DNA of 64,000 nt, taken from an uncultured Collinsella sp. GTDB lineage: Bacteria; Actinomycetota; Coriobacteriia; Coriobacteriales; Coriobacteriaceae. Both the position numbers and the translations under genes were made by a program. This document shows, piece after piece, positions 33,394 through 39,811 of this stretch. The notes beneath the pieces are model-generated. The model did not search any database and was not told the origin of the DNA. It was given only the letters and a program-made list of their open reading frames with translations. Within the stretch, counting starts at the first letter, position 1. Each line of letters begins with the position of its first letter. The DNA lies in the NCBI GenBank assembly GCA_934621295.1, contig CAKTVB010000002.1:1-64000 (forward strand). The letters run 5' to 3'.

Positions 33394-33906
33394 ATGACGT
33401 TCGCAGGCCTTGCATCCAAGCGTTATTCCTGCAAGAAGTACGGAGAAAAGCAGCTTTCGCCCGAGCAGCTCAAGGCGATTCTCGAGGCCGGGCGCGTGGC
33501 GCCCACGGCCAAAAATCTGCAGCCTCAGCATGTTTACGTGATTCAATCGCCGGAGGGGATCGCCAAGGTCGATGCGCTCACCCCGTGCCGCTATGGCGCC
33601 CCCACGGTGCTTATGGTGGCCTTTAACACCAAGAATGTGTTCACGTATCCCGGTGGCAAACGCGATTCGGGCATTGAGGACGCGAGCATCGTAGCCACGC
33701 ACCTCGTTCTCGCGGCGGCAGACGCCGGCGTCGATAGCTGCTGGGTTAACTTCTTTGATCCCGAAAAGGCTCACGATGCGTTTGAGTTGCCCGACGACGA
33801 GGATGTCCTGATGTTCCTCGACCTTGGTTTTGCGGCAGAAGATGCGGGGCCGCTGGCTAATCATGACTCCCGTAAAGAGCTTTCCGATACGGTGACGTAT
33901 CTGTAG
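33394..33906 (+). CDS. Nitroreductase family protein
   Basis: Small FMN-dependent oxidoreductase, 170 aa, the short form of the family. The N-terminus LASKRYSCKKYGEKQLS carries the FMN phosphate-binding Arg/Ser pattern (R-x-S). AGRVAPTAKNLQPQ and GIEDASIVATHLVLAAADAG are the other FMN-site blocks. Start ATG 33394 follows GAAGGAG; the frame is open further upstream without family similarity. Substrate unknown. Confidence 0.9.
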   Translation: MTFAGLASKRYSCKKYGEKQLSPEQLKAILEAGRVAPTAKNLQPQHVYVIQSPEGIAKVDALTPCRYGAPTVLMVAFNTKNVFTYPGGKRDSGIEDASIVATHLVLAAADAGVDSCWVNFFDPEKAHDAFELPDDEDVLMFLDLGFAAEDAGPLANHDSRKELSDTVTYL

Positions 33907-34064
33907 ACGCATCTGCGAAATTCGGGAGCTATAAATCCACCTTGTTGCCTTGTGCCAACCCGTGGTCTTTCGGTTGACGCGCCGGGCGCGCGTATGGAGG
34001 CTTGCGCACACATGCGACAATACCCGGCGTATGAACATAAAACCCAAGCTAACGGAGTGTGAAA

Positions 34065-35744
34065 GTGGCCGAGTTTATCTACCAGATGTATCAGGCGCGC
34101 AAGGCACATGGCGACAAGGTTATCCTCGACGACGTGACCCTGAGCTTCTTCCCAGGCGCGAAGATCGGCGTTGTGGGCCCCAACGGCATGGGTAAGTCGA
34201 CCCTGCTCAAGATCATGGCGGGCATCGAGGAGGTCTCCAACGGCGATGCCAAGCTCACCCCTGGCTATACCGTGGGCATCCTTCAGCAGGAGCCGCCGCT
34301 CGACGAGGATAAGACCGTCATCGAGAACGTGCGCATGGCATTTGGCGATCTGATCGCCAAGGTCGATCGCTTCAATAAGATCGGCGAGGAGATGTGCGAT
34401 CCCGAGTGCGACATGGACGCGCTCATGGCCGAGATGGCCACCCTGCAAGACGAGATCGATACTGCCGACGGCTGGGATATCGATTCTAAGCTCGGCCAGG
34501 CCATGGATGCCCTCCAGCTGCCCGATTCCGACATGCCCGTGAACGTGCTCTCCGGCGGCGAGCGTCGTCGCGTGGCCCTGTGCAAGCTGCTGCTTGAGGC
34601 CCCCGATCTGCTGCTGCTCGACGAGCCCACGAACCACTTGGATGCCGAGTCCATCCTGTGGCTCGAGCACTTCCTGCACAACTATCCCGGCGCCGTGCTC
34701 GCCGTCACCCATGACCGCTACTTCCTGGACAACGTTGCCGAATGGATCTGCGAGGTCGACCGCGGCCACCTGTATCCCTACAAGGGCAACTACTCCACCT
34801 ATCTGGAGACCAAGGCTGCGCGTATCGAGGCACAGGGCAACCGCGACGCAAAGCTCGCCAAGCGCATGAACGCCGAGCTCGAGTGGGTCCGTTCCTCCCC
34901 GAAGGCGCGCCAGGCCAAGAACAAGGCCCGTCTTGCCCGCTACGAGGAGATGGAGGCCGAGGCCCGCGCAAGCCAGAAGCTCGACTGGACCGATATTCGC
35001 ATTCCTGTGGGTCCGCGTTTGGGCTCCAAGGTTCTTGAGGCACATCACCTGCACAAAGAGTTTGATGGCCGCGTGCTCATCGACGACCTCTCCTTCAGCC
35101 TGCCGCGCAACGGCATCGTCGGCGTGATCGGTCCCAACGGCGTAGGCAAGACAACGCTGTTCAAGACTATCGTGGGCCTTGAGCCCCTCACTTCCGGCGA
35201 GCTGGAGATTGGCGAGACGGTCAAGATTTCCTACGTTGACCAGAACCGTGAGGGCATCGACCCCAATAAGAGCCTGTGGGAGGTTGTCTCGGACGGCCTC
35301 GATCGCATGATGGTGGGCGAGACTGAGGTTCCCAGCCGCGCCTATGTGGCGAGCTTTGGCTTTAAGGGTCAAGATCAGCAGAAGCGCGCCGGCGTGCTCT
35401 CTGGCGGCGAGCGCAATCGTCTGAACCTCGCCCTTACCCTCAAGCAGGGCGGAAACCTGCTGCTGCTCGACGAGCCCACGAACGACCTGGACGTCGAGAC
35501 GCTTTCCTCGCTTGAGGCGGCGCTTCTCGAGTTCCCGGGCTGCTCGGTGGTCATCAGCCACGACCGTATGTTCCTTGACCGTGTGGCTACGCACATTCTG
35601 GCTTGGGAGGGTACGGACGAGAATCCCGGCAATTGGTATTGGTTCGAGGGCAACTTCGAGTCCTACCAGGAGAATCGCGTGGCGCGTCTTGGCGAGGATG
35701 CTGCTCAGCCGCACCGCATTCATCGCAAGCTGACGCGCGACTAG
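34065..35744 (+). CDS. ettA: Energy-dependent translational throttle protein EttA (ABC-F)
   Basis: ABC-F protein that binds the ribosomal E site and gates early elongation according to ATP level. Starts MAEFIYQMYQARKAHGDK; VTLSFFPGAKIGVVG is nearly diagnostic of EttA. Walker A GPNGMGKSTLLK and GPNGVGKTTLFK, signatures LSGGERRRVALCKLL and LSGGERNRLNLALTL, Walker B LLLLDEPTNHLD and LLLLDEPTNDLD. The EttA arm lies at about 95-140 and the linker follows the first domain. About 559 aa. GTG 34065 matches the family start; GTG 34059 is two codons earlier. Last housekeeping gene before the phage-tail cluster. Confidence 0.95.
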   Translation: MAEFIYQMYQARKAHGDKVILDDVTLSFFPGAKIGVVGPNGMGKSTLLKIMAGIEEVSNGDAKLTPGYTVGILQQEPPLDEDKTVIENVRMAFGDLIAKVDRFNKIGEEMCDPECDMDALMAEMATLQDEIDTADGWDIDSKLGQAMDALQLPDSDMPVNVLSGGERRRVALCKLLLEAPDLLLLDEPTNHLDAESILWLEHFLHNYPGAVLAVTHDRYFLDNVAEWICEVDRGHLYPYKGNYSTYLETKAARIEAQGNRDAKLAKRMNAELEWVRSSPKARQAKNKARLARYEEMEAEARASQKLDWTDIRIPVGPRLGSKVLEAHHLHKEFDGRVLIDDLSFSLPRNGIVGVIGPNGVGKTTLFKTIVGLEPLTSGELEIGETVKISYVDQNREGIDPNKSLWEVVSDGLDRMMVGETEVPSRAYVASFGFKGQDQQKRAGVLSGGERNRLNLALTLKQGGNLLLLDEPTNDLDVETLSSLEAALLEFPGCSVVISHDRMFLDRVATHILAWEGTDENPGNWYWFEGNFESYQENRVARLGEDAAQPHRIHRKLTRD

Positions 35745-35777
35745 CCGTCTGGTGACAGCAAATCACCGTAACTGTAA

Positions 35778-35814
35778 GCGCTCCGTCTGGTATCGTGCCG
35801 GGCGGAGCACTTTT
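35778..35814 (+). terminator. Rho-independent terminator of ettA
   Basis: GCTCCGTC and GGCGGAGC arms (one wobble), then ACTTTT. It marks the end of the core chromosomal block at the left border of the phage-tail cluster. Confidence 0.75.
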
Positions 35815-35838
35815 CGCGCAGATGCGGGGAATGGGAGT

Positions 35839-35870
35839 GCCCGGGGTCGGCGGCAGTGCCGACCCCGGGC
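35839..35870. repeat. Very GC-rich perfect inverted repeat at the cluster border
   Basis: Thirteen-base arms GCCCGGGGTCGGC and GCCGACCCCGGGC around a six-base loop, 16 bases past the Gp15-like gene stop (minus strand). No T-tract follows on either side. It may be a terminator of unusual form, or a scar of integration. Confidence 0.6.
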
Positions 35871-35885
35871 CGGTTCCAGAGCTGT

Positions 35886-36431
35886 CTAAAGTGCGCCAAA
35901 GGCCGTCTGCTGCCAAGCCAGCGTCTCCGAGTCTTCTGGCGTGGGCAATGCCCATATGCGGCGCAGCTCCAGCATAGCGTCCTCGTGCTTTCTATTGCTC
36001 TTTTGCCAAGAACGGTACGAGCGAATGCGCGAGATCATGGTCTCTTGCGGTAGTGATACCAAGAGCGCGCAGAACACATGCCAGTGCATATCCGTTTGCA
36101 AAAGGTCGATACCGTATGCCTGCAAGAAGGACGCGTATATGTACGAGCCATCGAGTATCGGTTCGAGTGTGGGCGTCTGCAGGCCATCGGCCGTGGCTTC
36201 CTCCATATGCGGCGTGGCATTTTTTGCCTGTAAAAACTCGAGCGCGGAGGGTATCCAGTCTGTACCGGCGGGCACGGCGTCGGCAAAGACGCAATACGAT
36301 GCCATATGGTCCTCTCGCAGCGAGCGGTCGAATTCCAGCCATACTCGATAGTCGGTTTGTATAGCGAGCCATCCCTCTCCCTCGCCGCACCATAGCTCGC
36401 AAGGTAGGTCCTTTCGCCTCAGGTCAATCAT
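35886..36431 (-). CDS. Phage Gp15-like tail assembly protein
   Basis: About 181 aa, similar in pattern to bacteriophage Gp15 proteins that follow the tail-assembly chaperone in siphophages. The N-terminus is MIDLRRKDLPCELWCGEGEG, the middle ILDGSYIYASFLQAYGIDL, then MHWHVFCALLVSLP and ISRIRSYRSW, typical of the family. Probably a tail chaperone partner that coats the tape measure during assembly. ATG 36431 follows GAAGGG. Its reading frame stays open upstream through a duplicated 84-base block and into the 3' end of the preceding gene, so a frameshift fusion is possible. Confidence 0.75.
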   Translation of the reverse strand: MIDLRRKDLPCELWCGEGEGWLAIQTDYRVWLEFDRSLREDHMASYCVFADAVPAGTDWIPSALEFLQAKNATPHMEEATADGLQTPTLEPILDGSYIYASFLQAYGIDLLQTDMHWHVFCALLVSLPQETMISRIRSYRSWQKSNRKHEDAMLELRRIWALPTPEDSETLAWQQTAFGAL

Positions 36432-36450
36432 GCAAAGCAGTCCCTTCACC

Positions 36451-36626
36451 GCGCACGCGCGGCGTAACACGACTTCATTCCGTGAAATGAAAAGCGATTC
36501 TATTAACTTGTTTGGAGGGAGTTGCCTCGCGCTAGCGCACGCGCGGCGTAACACGACTTCATTCCGTGAAATGAAAAGCGATTCTATTAACTTGTTTGGA
36601 GGGAGTTGCCTCGCGCTAGCGTACGC
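36451..36626. repeat. Tandem direct repeat, 84-base unit, two copies plus a partial third
   Basis: The unit beginning GCGCACGCGCGGCGTAACAC at 36451 recurs unchanged at 36535, an exact 84-base period, and a partial copy (with two mismatches) continues to about 36626. Each unit holds GGAGGGAGTTGCC on the plus strand. It separates the tail-assembly chaperone gene from the Gp15-like gene. 84 is a multiple of three and the Gp15 frame stays open through both copies, encoding a 28-residue repeat. Confidence 0.92.
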
Positions 36627-36999
36627 GCGAGAAGTGCTGACGGTTCGCGGTATTGGCGGATGCCGTCGCGTTGATGGTGCCGAGTACCTCGGCTACGGGC
36701 TTGATGTTGCCCATCTGCTCGTTGATGGCCGTCATGCGCTCGGCGATAACGGGGCGCAGATATGCGTTGAGAATGCGCGTATAGGTGACTTCGAGGGAGA
36801 TGAGGTTCGCGGTTGCGACGGTAGTGCCGCCCACTTCCTCTTCTAGCAAGTCTGCGGGGATAACGGTAGAGATAAAGTCAAACAGGGCTCTAAAGTGCTC
36901 CGATCCCTGGCTTGCTGCGATTCGCTCGGTCATCTCGTTGAGCGCCATGGTCATGGGCGGAAGCTCAACGGTAGCGCCCGATGCAAGCATGCACTCCAT
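36616..36999 (-). CDS. Phage tail assembly chaperone-like protein
   Basis: 127 aa, mostly helical by composition, placed exactly between tail tube and Gp15, where siphophages encode the first tail-assembly chaperone. The visible core is TMALNEMTERIAASQGSEHF and LISLEVTYTRILNAYLRPVI. The ATG overlaps the tail tube stop as TAATG. The last codons (HFSRVR) run into the duplicated block. The Gp15 frame is open under its 3' end in the +1 frame. Assigned mainly from position and size; the sequence alone is weak. Confidence 0.6.
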   Translation of the reverse strand: MECMLASGATVELPPMTMALNEMTERIAASQGSEHFRALFDFISTVIPADLLEEEVGGTTVATANLISLEVTYTRILNAYLRPVIAERMTAINEQMGNIKPVAEVLGTINATASANTANRQHFSRVR

Positions 37000-37496
37000 T
37001 ATGCTGCCGCCTCGGCGAACTTGATGGTTTCGGTACCCAGACCGGTCACGGTCCCCTGCTTATGGGTGCCGTTGAAGTTGAGCGTAAAGGTCAGCTTGCC
37101 GTCGACGGTGTTGATGGTGCCCGGGCAGATGACAGCGTGCTCCCACAGGTCTGCATCGGTGGCCTCACCGGTGGTCTTATCCGGATACACGACCATGACG
37201 GGAACCTCTGCGGCAGAGCCGGTGGGCATGCCGCGCATGAAGTCGAGCATAAAGTCGTAGATGGGGTTGCCGCGCGAGATTTTGATCTCCTGCTCCATGG
37301 CCGGCTGATAGCTCTTGATCTCGGTGCTGTCGGTGTCGTTGCAGATGTAACCATAGGTTTCGGTCTGCGGGTTATAGGCCAGCTCAAAGACGGTGGAGAG
37401 GTCGATCGGCTTCCAGGTGTGGGCGCCTGCCTCGGCGCCGCGGGTGATGTCGATCAGGGGTACGAACTTGCTACGTGCGATGGTGGCGTTTGCCAT
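36999..37496 (-). CDS. Phage major tail (tube) protein
   Basis: 165 aa. Size, position and composition (many Thr, Asp and Tyr, beta-rich) fit the tube-forming protein of a flexible tail: KPIDLSTVFELAYNPQTETY, then YICNDTDSTEIKSYQPAMEQ, YDFMLDFMRGMPTGSAAEVP and TLNFNGTHKQGTVTGLG. Similar proteins of Firmicutes siphophages have the same layout. Strong ribosome binding site AAAAAGGAGAATAACC. Second gene of the minus-strand tail block. Confidence 0.75.
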   Translation of the reverse strand: MANATIARSKFVPLIDITRGAEAGAHTWKPIDLSTVFELAYNPQTETYGYICNDTDSTEIKSYQPAMEQEIKISRGNPIYDFMLDFMRGMPTGSAAEVPVMVVYPDKTTGEATDADLWEHAVICPGTINTVDGKLTFTLNFNGTHKQGTVTGLGTETIKFAEAAA

Positions 37497-37510
37497 GGTT
37501 ATTCTCCTTT

Positions 37511-37906
37511 TTACTGAATGTAGTCGATGCTTGCCGCAAGAATGCAGACGGTTTCCTGCTCGTTGGATTCCGTCACGTTGACCTGTGGCGCGTTCCATAT
37601 GGGTCGGATGTCGTCGATGGCCGCGTTGACCCAGGCAGGGTACGTGCAGGTCTCGGTTTGGGTTAGAATCCAATCCGCCCAGATTTCCAGTTGCTGCTGC
37701 GGGTCTGTGCTGCGACATGCGAGCTGGAACGAGTACGAGCGCAGCTCATGGCCGTTTATGTAGTCGGATATGAGAGTGTCGGACACGATGGGGTATATCG
37801 TGACGGCCCCTGCCGTATCGACAACGCGCTCAACGAGGTTTTCTCCCACGCCGGGGCATGCTTTGGCCCAAGCTGCCACTGCCTGCTGTTTGCCTTGATA
37901 AGACAT
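37511..37906 (-). CDS. Phage minor capsid/tail terminator-like protein
   Basis: 131 aa. MSYQGKQQAVAAWAKACPGV, ISDYINGHELRSYSFQLACR and QLEIWADWILTQTE fit the minor capsid protein 3 family (Gp13-like) that in siphophages sits just before the tail tube gene and probably caps the tail tube. It lies 14 bases before the tube gene. Excellent ribosome binding site AAAGGAGGTGAGCAG. It is the only gene of the cluster that could also be a head-completion protein. Confidence 0.68.
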   Translation of the reverse strand: MSYQGKQQAVAAWAKACPGVGENLVERVVDTAGAVTIYPIVSDTLISDYINGHELRSYSFQLACRSTDPQQQLEIWADWILTQTETCTYPAWVNAAIDDIRPIWNAPQVNVTESNEQETVCILAASIDYIQ

Positions 37907-38043
37907 CTGCTCACCTCCTTTCGATTATCTCTGCGATGGTTTGCAAGAGCTCTCTTTGGCTTGTTCGCTCTTGCTGATTGCTACGATAGGTGGGGGATGC
38001 AAGAAGGGGTTAAGTCGGTATTACCAAATCGAATACCGGGTTA

Positions 38044-38517
38044 TTAATAAATGGCTCTCTTAAGACCGAGGTCCAGCCGTTTGAGCTGAACGGCGCGAAG
38101 ACTGCGGCCCAGCAGATGGGCCATTTTGTGATCGGAATCACCGCGCTCGAACATGATGCGCAGCGCCTGCAGCTCCTCGTTTGTCCAATGGGTCTTTTCG
38201 TTTTCGGGACCGTCGACGGTGCTTCCCTCAAGCGCTTCGAGACGGATGGTGTAGCGCATCCCGGAGATGTTTGCGCACGGGCGCTTGAGATGGTCGGCTA
38301 CCGTCCGAATGGGCAAATCCATGGTTTCTGCGACATAATTGCGCTCACGAGCGCTCCACGGGCCCATCTTTGTGTGATGCGCCAAGGAGCGGTCCTCTTC
38401 CTTGCGATTGCGGTCGTAGGAGCGGCGTGCTTCTTTGCACAGGTCACAGCGACAATGGAATTGTTGATAGCCGGTAAGGGTTCTGTGCTTGATTGCGGAA
38501 GATTTGGTACCAGACAT
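38044..38517 (-). CDS. SANT/Myb-like putative DNA-binding protein
   Basis: 157 aa. It begins with a basic Cys motif (HCRCDLCKEARRSYDRNR; CxxC) and then carries two Myb/SANT-like repeats: WSARERNYVAETMDLPIRTV near residue 53 and HWTNEELQALRIMFERGDSD near residue 110, followed by RSLRAVQLKRLDLG. This resembles small phage or HNH-associated DNA-binding proteins. It is the first gene of the leftward tail operon, so it may control it. 136 bases separate it from the tail terminator gene. Function not proven. Confidence 0.6.
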   Translation of the reverse strand: MSGTKSSAIKHRTLTGYQQFHCRCDLCKEARRSYDRNRKEEDRSLAHHTKMGPWSARERNYVAETMDLPIRTVADHLKRPCANISGMRYTIRLEALEGSTVDGPENEKTHWTNEELQALRIMFERGDSDHKMAHLLGRSLRAVQLKRLDLGLKRAIY

Positions 38518-38663
38518 AGCTGAATCCTTTCTTTTGGGGATTCAAGCGTAGCGTTTGGGGAGGTATTCTATTCAAGTGTGTATGAGCAAATAAATGGTAC
38601 GAGTTTAGTTGCCGGATTCAAACGCTATTGATTGGGATTATTAATTTCAAACAAAGGAGCAGC

Positions 38664-39194
38664 ATGAGGCCACAAAAATTGCCGCATTCGATTTACCAAT
38701 TACAGCTTTTGGGAGGGATTAACGGTGTCAAGATAGATACCTGGTGGCAGCTTTCGGCTGCCGACGAGGGATTGCATATAATTTCGAATTCCTTATTGTC
38801 TAAAGACAGGTTCCTTGTTCCATACGATCACGTAATTTACGTTCTGCGCCGACCAGATATTTTTTTTCAGGGGATTAGCAACGCTACCGCGCGCGGTATT
38901 GTGGGAAGTGTCCTAAATGGTGAGCAGGGCCGCGTTGCCGCAGTGATGTCTGGCAGGAAGCGTTTGTCTGATGGACTTGGTTTATTGTTTTACAGCGATG
39001 GTATCGAGCAATATCTTGAGGATGAAAAGAATAAATGTATTGATGCGAAGAAGACGACCCGTGCCGAGTTTAGATGGGACGACTGGCGACCGCAGGCTCG
39101 TGGTGATGAGTCTTTTTTTAAGGTTTTAGTTAATAAATGCCCTATGATGGAGTACAAAGGTATTGAAGAGTTTCTCGATTTTAAGCCATTGTAA
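38664..39194 (+). CDS. AT-rich orphan protein of unknown function in the cluster centre
   Basis: 176 aa from ATG 38664 (after AAAGGAGCAGC); upstream codons to 38628 are unlikely. No recognisable domain. It begins MRPQKLPHSIYQLQLLGG, and has GVKIDTWWQLSAADEG and VIYVLRRPDIFFQ; its end is acidic and basic mixed (RAEFRWDDWRPQARGDESFF). No signal peptide or clear membrane segment. The DNA is much richer in A and T and uses rarer codons than its neighbours, a mark of recent transfer. It has its own terminator (39218). Its position inside a tail cluster is that of a cargo gene (immunity, defence or regulator), but this is inference. Confidence 0.6.
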   Translation: MRPQKLPHSIYQLQLLGGINGVKIDTWWQLSAADEGLHIISNSLLSKDRFLVPYDHVIYVLRRPDIFFQGISNATARGIVGSVLNGEQGRVAAVMSGRKRLSDGLGLLFYSDGIEQYLEDEKNKCIDAKKTTRAEFRWDDWRPQARGDESFFKVLVNKCPMMEYKGIEEFLDFKPL

Positions 39195-39811
39195 TTAGGA
39201 TTGGGCATTTGAGTTTGCAGCTCCGTCGCACGCTTGCAACGGAGCTGTTTTTATTTCTGTTTCCATATAACTCGCCTGCGCCTGCCTCAGTGGGCTACGA
39301 GATCTGGTTTTGCTAGATTATAAAAGACTTAGAGTGCTGCTCGAGCGCAGCATATTTTTGCAATGAGTGGTTGTATTGGTGGCCAGGATAGCATCGTGCT
39401 CATACGTTTGACTCTGTAACGGCTTTCAACGTCGAGCGAACAGACCGGGCTCAGATACTGGGAGCATACGGCTATACGGACAATTAGCGCTATTCAGTTC
39501 GCGGCAAGCGGAGAGTTGAAGTTTTGCTGCGCAAATGTATATAAACAGTTTACGTATTAGACACTTCAGACGTCATTGCGGTCAAATTAGGCTCCGTGCG
39601 ATGACCATTTGTGAGAGATTCGTCAATCGTTTCGTTCATATTCGTTGTGTATGTAGAAAGCATAATTCGTTGATTTAGCCACGTCTGTTTTGTTTCCTAA
39701 AACTTTTTTAATTATTTGGTGATAGCCATATCCCACCTCCTTCGTACTTTTCTCGATGCTTGAGGCGTCGCATATACGCGGCTTCTGAATATCGAGAGAA
39801 AAGGAGGAACA
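39195..39811. other. 617-base AT-rich intergenic region in the centre of the tail cluster
   Basis: No intact gene seen. It holds two terminator-like hairpins (39218-39253, and TGCTGC/GCAGCA with TATTTTTG at 39335-39359) and a tiny minus-strand frame of five codons with a strong ribosome binding site at 39712-39729. An imperfect hairpin with CTTTTCTCGAT / ATCGAGAGAAAAG arms lies directly before the tape measure start. The plus-strand promoter for the right operon probably lies here. A short frame near 39420-39490 could be a decayed gene, not recognised. Confidence 0.5.
39218..39253 (+). terminator. Terminator of the orphan gene
   Basis: CAGCTCCGT and ACGGAGCTG arms, then TTTTTATTT, 24 bases past the stop at 39194. 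Confidence 0.88.

Noticed and set aside
33861..35723. Long antisense frame (620 aa) opposite ettA
   Set aside because: Shadow of a highly expressed GC-rich gene. No ribosome binding site or family similarity, while the plus strand is a certain EttA.
36451..36626. CRISPR-like array
   Set aside because: Two adjacent 84-base copies with no spacers; a simple tandem duplication.
39420..39490. Short frame HTFDSVTAFNVERTDRAQ in the central AT-rich region
   Set aside because: Stops on both sides and no family recognised. It might be a decayed gene, but I cannot support it as a feature.
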